DNA from: Molanna angustata
Lineage: Eukaryota; Arthropoda; Insecta; Trichoptera; Molannidae
Direction: 5' to 3'
DNA: 64,000 nucleotides
Assembly: GCA_963576475.1 (NCBI GenBank)
Contig: OY754970.1
Span: 35,807,947-35,871,946, forward strand
Every line of letters starts with the position of its first letter. Position 1 is the stretch's first letter. This document shows positions 1 through 10,870 of this stretch, piece by piece. The notes under the pieces were generated by a model. The model was not told where the DNA came from. It saw only the letters and a list, made by a program, of their open reading frames with translations, and searched no databases. Made by a program: the position numbers and the translations under genes.

Positions 1-690
1 AAATTGATCGAAATATAATTAAAAATAATTTTTAAAATTACACTCAAAACATTCAATAAACACAAAAGAAGTTAATTTAATCGTATTATAACTTGCTTTC
101 GTGCTTAAAAATATGACCATATTATATTTATTTAAAAAAAATTTTGTAAACAAATTTGACATTTATTCAAATCATGGGGAAAATATTGTGTATTGCCATA
201 AATGATAATTCAAAAATGTACCGCAAGCCAGTCTAACGGCGACAAATACTCATAAGTGCATTTACGAACTCGACAGCGCTTAGTGACTACGAATTGTCGT
301 CACTGGCGTAAACATGACGAGAAGAGCGGCGATACTATGTCGGATCTCGACTTTTTTACTGACTTAGCCTGCTGCTCTCTTAATGTTCTCACAAAATTTA
401 TCAGACGAAATAACATCAAATTATGATTTCGTTTTCTACTTCCCATTTATAAAAAAAAACTTCTTTTCCCACCTTTTTGAATTCTAATTAAGGTTGATGA
501 GCCCTCTCTCCGACCACGAGGAAACATCAAAGCCAATGTGAGGAAGACAAGGAGACAAATGATGGTGACACTATGAAATTGTAGTAGTACGGCGCATTTA
601 TGCAAAATATGAGTATAGTTGGTCCATGGCAATTAAATAATAAAAAAAAAACAAACAAACACAACAACAACAGAGTACAAATAACAAAAC
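1..690. other. AT-rich flank without a supported gene
   Basis: No coding exon, RNA gene or clear element is visible. The stretch near 225-420 is less AT-rich than its surroundings and could be an old repeat, but no terminal repeats or protein similarity can be seen. The only open frames are short and lack family motifs. Confidence 0.5.
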
Positions 691-702
691 AAAACGATAA
701 CA

Positions 703-2088
703 TTGGAAGACCGCAGAAATATTTCCGACGCCGTCTACTTATATAAAATCGCCAACTCCATCGTGGATTGCCCGGAACTGCTTGAACGATTAGCTCTTCG
801 ATTTCGCACCCGAGCTACCCGATCCCACCACTCATTACACCTGCCTCACTGTAACACAAGCGCTAAACAACATGCATTCATATATCGATCATCACACTTC
901 TTCAATGAGCACTTAAACGAATTTGACTTATTCAACTTGACACCAGCTCTCTCTCTGCGGTAGCAGAGAGGGCCGTCAGTCCTCTGGACGCAGGGCGTCC
1001 TAGTTATGTAAAGTGTGACCAGCTTCGGTCTTGGATCGAGAGAGAATTGAAGGCACTCACCCCAAGAACGCGGTCCTTTCCTCTTCGACCGTCTGCTGAG
1101 GGAGACGCTCAGCAGATCACCCCGTCGTAGACCAGCAGGAAGCTACAGGTGGGTGACGTCCTCAGGTATAGGTCCTCGATCCAGAACAAGAGAAAAAAAA
1201 GAGAACAGAAAAGCGATTGCAGACGAGAAATTCTGGGTCAAGGGCGCGACAGGCTATGGTAATCCTCCCCTCCACACGGTTACAAAAGAGGGGCCCTGGC
1301 TTGCGCTAGGGCAGACACTTCCCAGGCCGTTGGCGCCTCGAGTCAGTTATAAGATAAAGTCAGGTGAAAAAATAAAAAATTGCAAGTTACGAGGCGCACT
1401 ACGGCCTGAGAAGCTGCTTCTATCCTTCGGCTGCAGTCTGAAGAGGCCTCTACAGTTACAAAGTGCTGCCAAAAGATTTACAAAAAAATTTACCGCGTGG
1501 CGGAGGTACCTTAAGTGTTCAATTTTTGGGGCAGTTGCACCTCTGTTGCGTCAGGGCCTGTTGGGATTCTCTGGCGGAATCCCAAGGGTTCTTCAGTTAT
1601 CAAGTTGGTTTGTTTTTTTTGTGCCGGAGAGTGTCCGGCAGTCTTGGATTAAAAAGTCAGCTGACCAGCTGTCGGTAGCTGTCAGAATCCTCTCTTTTGA
1701 AAAAAAGTTCGAATCGTTTATATAAAAAATTGCCATGTAAAAAAAATTAAAATAAATTTCCCCAGAATTCCGCTGACGGTCGGGGTAGGTTCCGCGGAGA
1801 AATTTAGCCACAACCTACTCGAATAGGACGGTGGATCTCTCTCGCGGACATGGGGCCGAGGCGGGCCGGTATCAAACTCTTCAATAACTATTAATATAAA
1901 CTCTTCCCTCCCTATTCCCTCTTAACTCCCTCCTACCTCAATAATACTTACTTCCTACTTCTTACATAATATAATTTTACCTGTATACTTGTGGAAACAT
2001 GTTATTGGCATTGTTGTTATTATTTTATTGTTAATCCCTTATATTGTATTAAGCTGTTTGTTTCCCGAATATAAATAAATAAACAATC
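703..2088 (+). mobile_element. 3' end of a jockey-like LINE, interrupted by a nested insertion
   Basis: The frame at 703-935 reads as the extreme C-terminus of a non-LTR ORF2, with the run RRNISDAVYLYKIAN followed by CPELLERL and ATRSHHSL. The same layout (RRLIF..LYKIIRN..SPEILSYI..KATRSF) is found in the LINE at 48775-49882. Both copies also end with a tail of the form AAGCTGTNTGTTTCCC followed by AATAAATAAATAA (here about 2052-2085). The protein part stops abruptly near 935 and the LINE-like 3' UTR resumes near 1873, so a foreign segment sits between them. The 5' part of the LINE is missing. Jockey-like assignment rests on the C-terminal pattern only. Confidence 0.6.
935..1873. mobile_element. 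unidentified GC-richer insertion inside the LINE end
   Basis: This segment interrupts the LINE between its ORF end and its 3' UTR and is clearly richer in G+C than its neighbours. On the plus strand an open run of about 60 codons from roughly 935 to 1129 has coding-like composition (VSPLDAGRPSYVKCDQLRSW within it). A separate frame at 1153-1725 stays open for 190 codons but shows no family motif. Short matching words at the edges (TTCAAC / TTCAAT) may be a target-site duplication but are not convincing. The element type is not recognised. Confidence 0.35.
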
Positions 2089-2089
2089 C

Positions 2090-2715
2090 AACTCTCAAAC
2101 ACAACCGAGCACGAAGAGACGCCGACCAGAAGGTGCAGCCCCAGGGTACAGCGACATCCTTTCTCCAGGCATGTCACTGTCTTCCACGTGGTGGCTGAAA
2201 GTCCGGCGGGGCCCAGCCTCTGCGTCAGGCTGGCAGGTTCTTGTCGTACTCGGCGTAGTTCCTCTTTTCCTCTGCCAGACAGTCGCCCATGGCTGCCTCC
2301 GTGCCACATGGCAACGCTATGAAGGCGCATCTCAACAGACATGGCAGGCCAGCTGGGAGCCTCACCGGAGGCAAACCGACGCCCCAGACGACACGGAAAG
2401 CCCCTCGTGATCCAATCTGCGGGCCGCCGTGTCCCATGCTGTGGTGGCCCAACACTGCGCCCTGCCTCCACGCCTCTGCCCTGTTGATGCCCTCATCTTG
2501 GCTCCGTAGCACCGGCAGCGTCCATGCGCGTGACGTGTCCTGTCACGCAGACCTCCTGCGTCGTCGAAAATATGGCCGCCATCGGGAGCCCATGTCGACC
2601 GATGACGGAGTCGCAACAAGCCGTCTGTCTTCCACAAGAATTGAATGCCAAGAGAGCGCGTGCTATAGCGCGTGCTAGCTGCAAGTTTCCTTGCTCGCCC
2701 GCAAAGAGCGCTAGC
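2090..2715 (-). other. GC-rich segment of unknown origin
   Basis: About 600 bases with high G+C stand out against the AT-rich background. Overlapping open frames exist on both strands, the longest being 140 codons on the minus strand (2049-2471), but none carries a domain I recognise, and several alternative frames are equally open, as expected for GC-rich non-coding DNA. A decayed retroelement coding region is possible. No function is assigned. Confidence 0.3.
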
Positions 2716-2730
2716 TGCTTTCAGAAATGT

Positions 2731-3024
2731 TCATTCATTCATACCATCACGGCATATCCCACAATGTGGGGTAACCAGCGAAAGGTGTGCGGGTGTGCAT
2801 TGCCTTATAAAAGGGAGCACAACATATCTGTGTATACCCACACACCAGTCTCGTCTCACCTAAAAAGGCACTATATTCAGAATGGGTGGTGAACCTCATT
2901 GTGAACTATGTGATAGTTTACAATGAGGTTCTAGTTATAGTTGCCTGTTGTATTTTCGATTACCCGGCTCTTACGGGACACTCGAAAACAATAATAGAAA
3001 AGAGTGGAAGCACTATTTAATAGA
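2731..3024 (+). repeat. dispersed repeat family C, copy 1
   Basis: Starts near CATACCATCACGGCATATCC and contains the words TTATAAAAGGGAGCACAACA, CACACCAGTCTCGTCTCACC, CAGAATGGGTGGTGAACC and CCCGGCTCTTACGGGACACT. A shorter copy in the same orientation lies at 14252-14403 and an inverted long copy at 52205-52475. The TATAAAAG word inside the unit resembles a promoter element. No coding capacity is seen. It could be a SINE or an LTR/LINE terminal fragment. Confidence 0.7.
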
Positions 3025-3480
3025 ATTTAAATATGTAATTGAATTTTTAGAATTTTTTGAAGAAATATTTAATAGAATTTATTTAATAGAAATAATATTT
3101 AATGGAAACAATAATAGAAAAGAGTGGAAGCAGATATGTTGCCGTGGAAAAAAAATAAAAATCATTGTTTTTCGGCATTATTTTTTTCGGGCATAACAAG
3201 GTATTACTTATTATTATTTTTTGTATTCCACACATTTACAAATTTGCTGTTCATTTTAATATAATTAACAAATTGATATTTCCATAGGTATTGTGATCGA
3301 TATATTTTCATGCATTATGATATCAAAGAAACCCAATAACCATTATTTTACTTTGGCCTATTGTATTTCTTCTACTAATTCTAGGAACGGATTATAGCGG
3401 CCCCCCAGGCCTTGTTCATATGTTTTAGCATTGTTGTTTATATTGAAAATAAATTTAAAATGTAAAATGCATTAAGCATA
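3025..3480. other. AT-rich gap
   Basis: No gene is supported. A short direct repeat is visible: ACAATAATAGAAAAGAGTGG occurs at about 2989 and again at about 3109, flanking AT-rich DNA with repeated TTTAATAGAA words. This looks like an echo of the end of repeat family C. Confidence 0.4.
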
Positions 3481-3484
3481 TTCC

Positions 3485-4260
3485 TGGAATCTTGGCTTTC
3501 ACCCGGCGGTACGGGTTGATTCTTCAGTATAACCCCCCCCCCTACTCCATGTTCCACGGGCGCTGGATCGCCCGGCTGTGTCAGTTCAGTTGTCATTCGG
3601 TAGGAGTCAGTGGTTGGTCGGTAGTTGTAAAGACCCGCGTGCGAGAGTGCGAGTTTGCTAGGCTATCGGGCGGCCTTAGCATTTTTTTAAAATTGTATAA
3701 AGTAGTGATTAAGTTCTTTTCAGGTTCTCTACCTATCATCGGGGGTGAATTTAAGATAGTTTAAGTTACTATTAAAAATAACTTTAAGAATAAAAATAAT
3801 CGCATAATAGTGAATAAGTGTCTTTCAAGTCCATATAACCAACGAGGGGTGAATTTAAGCTAGTTTTAAGTTATTTTTAATAACTAAAAAGTGATATGAT
3901 CTAGTGTAAGTGTTTCCTCTACAGTCCCGTTACGATAGCAGCAGTTTGGTAAGATCTTTCCAGTTATGTATATATTATTTCACCATGCCTGTATTTGTCT
4001 TTTCAGGCACATCGCAGCCGATTATGTTTTATTAGATTTTTATTTTCAGGGGTAGAGTTAAATGTTTATTTTAATTTTTTTTCAGCCTCTTTAGTTATCA
4101 ATTTCGTGTCCCAACATGGGACTAATATATTTCTTCCCAGCCTCCTAATATCAATTTTGCGTCCCAACGTGGGACGAGTATTTTTCTCCGCCTTCTCTCT
4201 TGATATCAATTTGGCTCCCAACGTGGGACAAGTACTCTTCTCCGTCTTTCTCTAAATATC
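3485..4260 (+). repeat. retroelement-like leader with three hairpin-bearing tandem units
   Basis: The 3490-3690 part is GC-richer and contains the word TCAGTTCAGTTGTCATTCGG, of the kind seen at 5' ends of non-LTR elements. From about 4085 to 4250, three imperfect units of about 54-58 bases each contain the hairpin GTCCCAACGTGGGAC (variants near 4108, 4163 and 4217) embedded in TTCTCCGCCT..TGATATCAATTT. The hairpin word resembles some insect primer-binding-site sequences, but no LTRs are visible. It may be the 5' UTR of the LINE that follows. Confidence 0.4.
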
Positions 4261-4499
4261 AAAATGCACGATTTTATAACAAACTTGACTCTGGCCAATG
4301 TTCCTCCATTTGAGGTTTCAAGAGCTGTTTAAGTAATAATATAATATTCGTTTTATTCCTCCAAGATAGAAGATAATATCTATGCAGTTCACTTCCGTAA
4401 ATTGAAGGCTGTGGCTATTCTACACCATTATTATTGTTATTATTTTTAAAAATAATAATAATAATAATAAACTGATTTTTCTATGGATTTGGCCATAGT

Positions 4500-7168
4500 G
4501 AATTTTTCCTATAGATAATTGTAAATCTTTATCTTGGCTAGTTCGTGATTATGATTCTTCCGAGCTTTTCAAATACTTAGGAGAAACCATTGACAGTCTT
4601 CTGTCTCGCTACCCGTCGGCAGAATTTGCGGTTCTCGGCGATTTCAATGTCCATCACTCCGATTGGCTGAAATCGGGAACTACCGATTCGGCTGGCCGCA
4701 TGACGGAATCCTTTGCTTTGTGTCATAACCTGGAGCAACTTGTTCAAGAGCCAACTCGCATCCCTGATGTCTCTGGGCATCGTTCCAATCTGCTTGATCT
4801 TTTTATGACTACCTCGCCAACGGGATACACACTGAAAGTCACAGCCCCACTGGGCTCTTCAGACCATTGCCTTGTGCAAACGGCCATCCACTTCATCCCG
4901 GACCTTCCACCCGAAAAACCTAAAAGGAAAATTTGGCAATACAAGTCAGCAGATTGGAATGCACTGCGAATACACTTTCGCGACTTTCCTTGGAATGAAG
5001 TCTGTTTTAGAACCAAAGACCCTTCTATCTGTGCGCGTGAGGTAAGGGATGTCATCACTTCTGCTATGGATGGCTATATTCCCTCCTCCCTCAAAACCTG
5101 CGGACCAGGCACAAAACCTTGGTTTGATTCCAAATGCCGAGAAGCAGTCACGCGTAAAAATCTGGCTTTCAAAACATTTCAAAAACTTCAATCCCCGTCA
5201 AACAAGAAAGCATACAACAAGATGACAAAGGATTGTAAAAAAACCATTAATCAGGCTAAAAAACTCCATGACCAACATATAAGTCAAAAACTCTCCTCAT
5301 GCCCTAACGGTAGCCGAAGATTCTGGTCATTGTCAACCTCCATAGGTCAGAACTTTTGCACATCTTCATTTCCACCTTTAACGAACCATGACGGATCCAT
5401 TGCTAACTCTGCCACCGACAAAGCTAATCTTCTCGGTAAATTATTTGCAGATAACTCAACCCTTGACGACGGAGGAAAAACTCCTCAACCAGTTCCACAT
5501 TGTGGTTTTAAAATGAACGAAGTAAGGATTAACTTCTCTGAGGTTTTACTCGCCATCCGAGGGTTGGATGTTAACAAAGCTAATGGACCAGATGGAATTC
5601 CCGTTCTTGTGTTAAAAAAATGCTCCGCCGAACTAGCCCCAGTTCTCACTAAACTCTTCAAACTCTCGTTTAAAACTGGTATTGTCCCATGTGACTGGAA
5701 AAAAGCGGTCATCCACCCAATTCCCAAAAAAGGTGATCGCTCCAACCCATCTAACTACCGACCCATCGCTATTACTTCTGTACTCTCCAAAATAATGGAA
5801 AGGGTACTAAACACCAAGTTGATCACATACCTCGAAGCAAACAAAATTTTAAGCGACCGCCAATATGGATTTCGTGGAAATCGATCTTGTGGCGATCTAC
5901 TCGCGTATGTGACATCCGTTTGGGGTCGAGTTATGGAACGCTTTGGAGAAGCTCAAACTGTCGCCCTTGACATCTCTAAAGCTTTCGACCGGGTTTGGCA
6001 CCGAGGTCTCTTAATGAAACTCCCTTCTTATGGACTACCCCAGTCTCTGTGTACTTGGATTGCGAATTTTTTAAAAGATCGCGAAGTCATAACTGTAGTG
6101 GACGGTTGCTCTTCTTCTCCCCATTCCATTAATGCGGGAGTCCCTCAAGGGTCCATTCTATCTCCAACCCTATTCCTCCTACATATCAATGACTTGCTCT
6201 TACGCGCCCCCATCCACTGTTACGCTGATGACAGCACAGTCCATGACAATTTCTCTTTTGACAAACCTCCTAAACAGAGTGAAATATCAGAAGCCCGGAA
6301 AGACCTTCATCAAAAAATAAATAGCTACCTCCACTCAATCAATACCTGGGGTGAAAGTAATCTTGTTTCATTTAACGTCTCAAAAACCCAAGCCTGTCTA
6401 ATTTCTGCGAAGAGAAACCCCAATGAATTGCAAGTGTCTTTCAACGGAAGCACCCTACCTAACAGCAGCTCTATCGACCTGCTTGGAGTATCTATAACGA
6501 ACCAATTACACTACAAGGGCTCCATCGAAGCTAAGGTGAAACTCGCCTCCAAAAAATTGAGCGTACTATATAGAGCGCGCAGATATTTTACTAAGACCCA
6601 GATCTGTATACTCTACAAAGCGCAAATACGCCCAATTATTGAATATGGCAGTCACCTCTGGAGTGGCGCCCCCCAATACCTACTGAATACCCTCGACGCT
6701 GTCCAAAGGCGTGCTATACGTCTGATTGATGATCCATCACTGACTGATGGATTGCAATCACTAGAACACAGACGCAGAGTCGGTATTTTAAGTTTATTCT
6801 ATAGATACTACCACGGGAATTGCTCAGAAGAACTTGCATCTTTGGTCCCTCCTCCACCCACTCGCAACAGAGTCACTCGCTTCACTCAATCGCAGCATCC
6901 ATTCACAGTGGACCTTCAACATATACGAACAAGTCGCTTCTCGAACTCCTTTATTAACTCAGCAGCCCGACTGTGGAACGATCTTCCGAATTCTGTGTTT
7001 CCATCTTCGTACAACCCGGGTCTTTTTAAAATCCGAATTAATAAACTCTTTTCTAGATTGCAAACCCCTCCCAACGCTACGTAGTGCGCTTCTTCGGAAG
7101 AGTAAAATGGACCCAAATCCTAATAGCTGGCGTCCCCTACGTAGACATGTTAAAAAAAAAAAAAAAAA
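4500..7168 (+). mobile_element. 5'-truncated non-LTR retrotransposon (jockey/CR1 group) with poly(A) tail
   Basis: Readable ORF2 sequence begins just after an in-frame stop near 4499, with the C-terminal part of an AP-type endonuclease (VLGDFNVHHSDWL, then DLF..SSDHCLV). A reverse transcriptase follows and the ORF ends at 7084. An A-run at about 7150-7167 marks the 3' end. The body is long and open, so the insertion is fairly young, but loss of the endonuclease N-terminus and ORF1 means it cannot be autonomous. Placement within the jockey/CR1 group is by general motif layout. Confidence 0.85.
4502..7084 (+). pseudogene. LINE ORF2: partial endonuclease plus reverse transcriptase
   Basis: Product of a non-LTR retrotransposon that nicks target DNA and copies its own RNA. 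The in-frame sequence from about 4502 gives the end of the endonuclease (GDFN, SDHCLV). The reverse transcriptase core shows the finger motif NGPDGIPVLVLK, the YRPIAITSVLSKIMERV motif, ALDISKAFDRVWH, GVPQGSILSPTLF and the catalytic YADDSTVH. The C-terminal region has LDAVQRRAIRLI and AARLWNDLP, usual for jockey/CR1-type ORF2. The first ATG in frame is at 4700, but this lies inside the endonuclease domain, so it is a relic start, not the native one. The catalytic reverse transcriptase residues appear intact. Confidence 0.85.
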
Positions 7169-7429
7169 AGTTACCGTATTCACACAAGAGCTATAAAATA
7201 TACATGAAATGACGAAAACTCATACAAACGTCAAACGTGTAAGTTCTCAGCCTTTTTGATATTTTCTTGCTGAGATTTTAAAACTGAATTTTAACTTGAA
7301 AAATTGATTTGTAACTATCTTCTTTTGTTTCTGGATGTCATATAACTAATAAATCCATATTGTTATCAGTTTGTGTCTGTATAATTTCAGGTTACGAATT
7401 ATTTTGCGCTGCAATTTCATCAAATGTCT
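7169..7429. other. short spacer between LINE copies
   Basis: AT-rich, with no coding signal that can be supported. Confidence 0.4.
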
Positions 7430-7835
7430 TCAACTTTCATTACTTTAATTTAAGTAGCACCACACGTTTTACTCCATTGAAGTGGCTTCCTGTTCTTGTA
7501 AACATACCTCAGCTAACAATGATGTGCCATCTAAGAGTCCGCACCGAATTTCTTCCAGGAACCCAGTTACAAAACTTGGACGTGGCACAATGACTGGAAG
7601 AACATCAACCTATATGTCAATAGGTACATGGGTACTTCAACGGTGGTACCTCTAGGTTTGGATCTGCCAAGAAGGCTGTGGACCTCTCTAAATAGGATCC
7701 GCGCTGGACATGTACGTTGTAACTACCTCATGGAAAAGTGGCATTGTTTCATCCGCACAATGCGATTGCGGCCGTCTCTTCCAAATGATACAGCATATTA
7801 TATTGCAAGAATGTAGCGTACGGCTCTCGACCTGA
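7430..7835 (+). pseudogene. LINE RNase-H-like C-terminal fragment, frameshifted
   Basis: The frame at 7628-7816 reads LPRRLWTSLNRIRAGHVRCN, the pattern that precedes the CCHC-like end of RNase-H-bearing non-LTR ORF2 proteins. In a second frame the following bases give CDCGRLFQMIQHIILQEC, the usual C-x-C..H..C ending. Needing two frames shows at least one frameshift. Upstream bases from about 7480 give a weak related frame. A broken retroelement, not a host gene. Confidence 0.55.
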
Positions 7836-7893
7836 ATATCTGATCATATTTTATTTTTAAAATGCTATTGTTAATATATTTTTTGTGATTATT

Positions 7894-10100
7894 TTATTTC
7901 TTCCCACAGAAATTGCACTCATATTGTTTTTCGCCTGAATGAGTCTGTTTATGAGCGTTTAAAGATTGTCTTTGAGCAAATGTCTTCAAAGATCGTGGTC
8001 GAGAGAGTTTCTCCACCGATACTGCATTCATGTTGGTTTTCGTCTGAATGACTTGATGTAGTATTAATTCCATGACTTCCCACAAACTTTACATTCGTGT
8101 GGTTTTTTACCCGAATGAGTTTTTTTGTGTACTTTACGATTTGAGAGAATGTCTTTCCACAGATATTGCATTCAAATGGTTTTTCACACAAATGGTTAGT
8201 TTGTGTTTTATTAAATTTCTTTCTAGAGAGAATGTCTCTCCGCAAATATTGCATTCATTTGGTTTTCGTCTTGATGTGTTCAATTTGTTTTTTTTTATCA
8301 AAATGAGTTTGTTTTTTCAAAGATCCTGTTCCACAGAAAGTTTTTATACAAACATTGCATTTATGTGATTTTTCACCCGAATGAGTTAGTAGAATATGTT
8401 TGTATGAACCTCTCATCTCGCCTTCCCATAGACATTGCACTCTTATGATTTTTCACCCAATTAAGTTTGTTTTCTCAGACAATGGAAGGAGTATATTTGT
8501 CTTTTATAAACCTTTCGTTTCATTTGACTCAAAAGAGAAATTAGCTGGTTAATTAACAGAATTTTATAAATAATGTTAATAAAATTACCAATTCTGCAAG
8601 GAACTTAAGGAAGTTTTTACAATACGAATATTTAAAATTAAGTATACTATTTTATAAAAAAATATAAATTATACACACCACAACTTAACATGTATTTTTT
8701 ATTTATTTCTAAATAAATCATGACTTTGTAATAATTTAATGTTTTTTTTTCTATGCACTCATAATTATGTAAAAGGGTAGGTAGTTATTTGGTAAAGTAA
8801 AAAACAAGACATTATATAGGTAAATAGTATTTAGTTTTATTAAAAACATATCTATAAAATCCCGATACATAAAAATAGAAACAGGATTATACGGAATACT
8901 ATTTGTGAAAAATTAAGCAAGACAAATTATTAAAGACAATTCAATATATCGAAGAAGCTTTTAAAAGTTTTTTTTTACCACTGAATATCTATTGGGGTAG
9001 ACAGATAATCGAACACCACACAATCCTATTTTGACTTGCATTATTTGAATTTTTTCAACTGAATGAGGAAGTATATGTTTAATTAAAGCTACTTTTCGTG
9101 AGAATGTCTTCCCACAGACATTGCAATTTTGGTTTTTCTCCCGAATGAGTTTGTTAATATGCTTTCAAATGTTCCGCTCGAGCTAGATTATGTACTTTCA
9201 AATGTTCCTCTCAAAAGAATTTCTTCCCACAGACATTGTATTCATATGGCTTTTCACCCTAATATTTTTTTTGTTCTTTCGCATTACCTATTCGACAGTT
9301 TCTCTTCCCACAGATGTTGCATTTATATGGTTTTTCACCCAATGAGTTAGTGTATGTTCTTTCAAACTTTTCTTATGAGATAAATTCTTTCTACAGATAC
9401 CTACTACATTTATGTGGTTTTTCACTAGAATGAGCCGGTATATGCTTGTAAAAATCTCGTTTTTTGAGAGAATAACTTTCCACAGACATTGCATTCATGT
9501 GGCTTTTTAACCAATTTTTTTTAATGAATTTGTTCTTGTTAAACAAGTACATATACATCTTCCTACATTCCCTAAACTAAGCATAAATGCTGCTTGTGCT
9601 ATAGGTGAACGAAATCGGTCGAAGCAGGATTCGAACTCGCGACCACTGGAATGTACATTCAAATTTCCAATTCGAGAGAATGTCTTTCCACAGATATTGA
9701 AGTAATGTTTTTCCCACTAAATTAATTAGTTTTATTATGTTCATTTAAATTTCCTTTTAGAGAGAATGTCTTCAACAGACATTGCACTCATATGGTTTTT
9801 CACACAAATCTATGCTATCTTAAAAATTCTTTTTGAGATAATGTTTTCCCACAGACAGTGCATTCATGTGGCACTCGCCTAAATGAGTTACTCAATGTAG
9901 TGTTAAATTCCATGTGTGATAGAATATCTTCTCACAAACAATACATTCGTGTGTTTTTCATCCAAATGATTTTTTTTTCAAAGATCCGGTTCCAGAGAAA
10001 TTTTTCCCACAAACATTGCATTTATGTGTTTTTTTTTCATCCGAATGTACTCTCCTTTGAGAGTATGATTTCCCACAGGCATTGCTCTCATACACTCAAA
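7894..10100 (-). pseudogene. decayed C2H2 zinc-finger array gene
   Basis: On the minus strand, recurring finger and linker words are visible: HSGEKQYECNFCGKK near 7900, CEKPFECNICGKTFSQ near 8160, HSGEKSHKCNVCIKTFCG near 8350, and further degenerate copies at about 9110, 9240, 9320, 9470, 9680, 9780, 9860 and 10010 (on the plus strand the recurring word is CACAGACATTGCATTCATRT). No open frame crosses more than one or two fingers; frameshifts and stops break the array, and a SINE interrupts it at about 9520-9650. Intact genes of this type encode DNA-binding proteins with many tandem fingers. No start or terminal exon can be assigned. Confidence 0.75.
9520..9651 (-). mobile_element. tRNA-headed SINE family A, 5'-truncated copy
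   Basis: Reads on the minus strand as a B-box-like CGCGAGTTCGAATCCTGC, then CGACCGATTTCGTTCACC, then a tail ending in AGATGTATATGTACTTGTTT and AT-rich DNA. The A-box part of the head is missing. Zinc-finger-like sequence continues on both sides, so the SINE landed in the already present zinc-finger locus. Full-length relatives are at 17550-17722 and 43820-44008. Confidence 0.75.
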
Positions 10101-10103
10101 TGA

Positions 10104-10870
10104 CTTAATTTCGAAAGTTCAAACACTTATATAAAAAACACTATAAATCTTAATAATTTTAGGTATTTTATTTTGATAATCGATTCTTCTGATACATTGA
10201 GTAGCTTGTAAAATCCAGAATATAACCTCGAAGATATTGATAACTTTCAACCTTTTACCTAACTTAAGTGAAATTTAAATGTAAATACTTATAAAACTTC
10301 ACTATATTATTATAAAATTATATGTATTTATAAAAATATACTTCGTTTGTATACTTAAGAGGAAATGAAGGACGGTTTATCAATTGTTTACAAAAAATGG
10401 TTAGATTTAACCACATGGACTGTCATCTGACAGTATCTGTCTCTGTCTTAATCATCTGTCTCTGTCATATTTCAAAAACACATGATATTTGTTATTGTTT
10501 ACAAACATAGGGTGTAAAATAGCCACTTAAACTGACATCTGTCAAAATCACGTGATATTTGTTATTGTTTACAAGGTGAAGAATAGCAGCAGGGTAAATT
10601 GAAATGTCAAAATAACTCGTCATGACAGCTTGTTTATCATTTTGACTATAATAATAAATTGTGAATATGTTCTAAAAGAAAAAAAAACGCGAAGTCACCA
10701 TTTAGTTTTTCATAATTAAGTTAATGTTAGCGTTTTGCCAAGTTTTAATGTATAATATTATATGATGTGTGTGTTTTACGTGTTTTTTCGTATTTTAAAC
10801 AATGAATATTTATAAAAATGCATATTGATGTTTATTAGTAATTTAAAGTTGTCTTAAGTTTGTGGAAATA
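10104..10870 (+). promoter_or_regulatory. upstream region of the ITFG1-like gene with duplicated blocks and an E-box
   Basis: This region directly precedes the ITFG1-like start. A block containing TGATATTTGTTATTGTTTAC occurs near 10483 and again near 10553, with related GACTGTCATCTGACAG and ACTGACATCTGTCA words beside it, suggesting a tandem duplication of roughly 70 bases. One copy holds a canonical E-box CACGTG at 10549-10554. The transcription start and any TATA or initiator motif cannot be fixed by eye. An in-frame stop at 10844 excludes a longer N-terminus in this exon. Confidence 0.35.

Noticed and set aside
1153..1725. 190-codon plus-strand gene
   Set aside because: No family motif, basic low-information composition and location inside a repeat-like insertion; alternative frames are equally open.
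2049..2678. Overlapping GC-rich genes on both strands
   Set aside because: Several frames on both strands are open at once, as expected from high G+C; none has a recognisable domain.
4109..4235. LTR retrotransposon primer-binding site
   Set aside because: The hairpin word resembles some binding sites, but it repeats three times and no LTR or gag/pol sequence is nearby.
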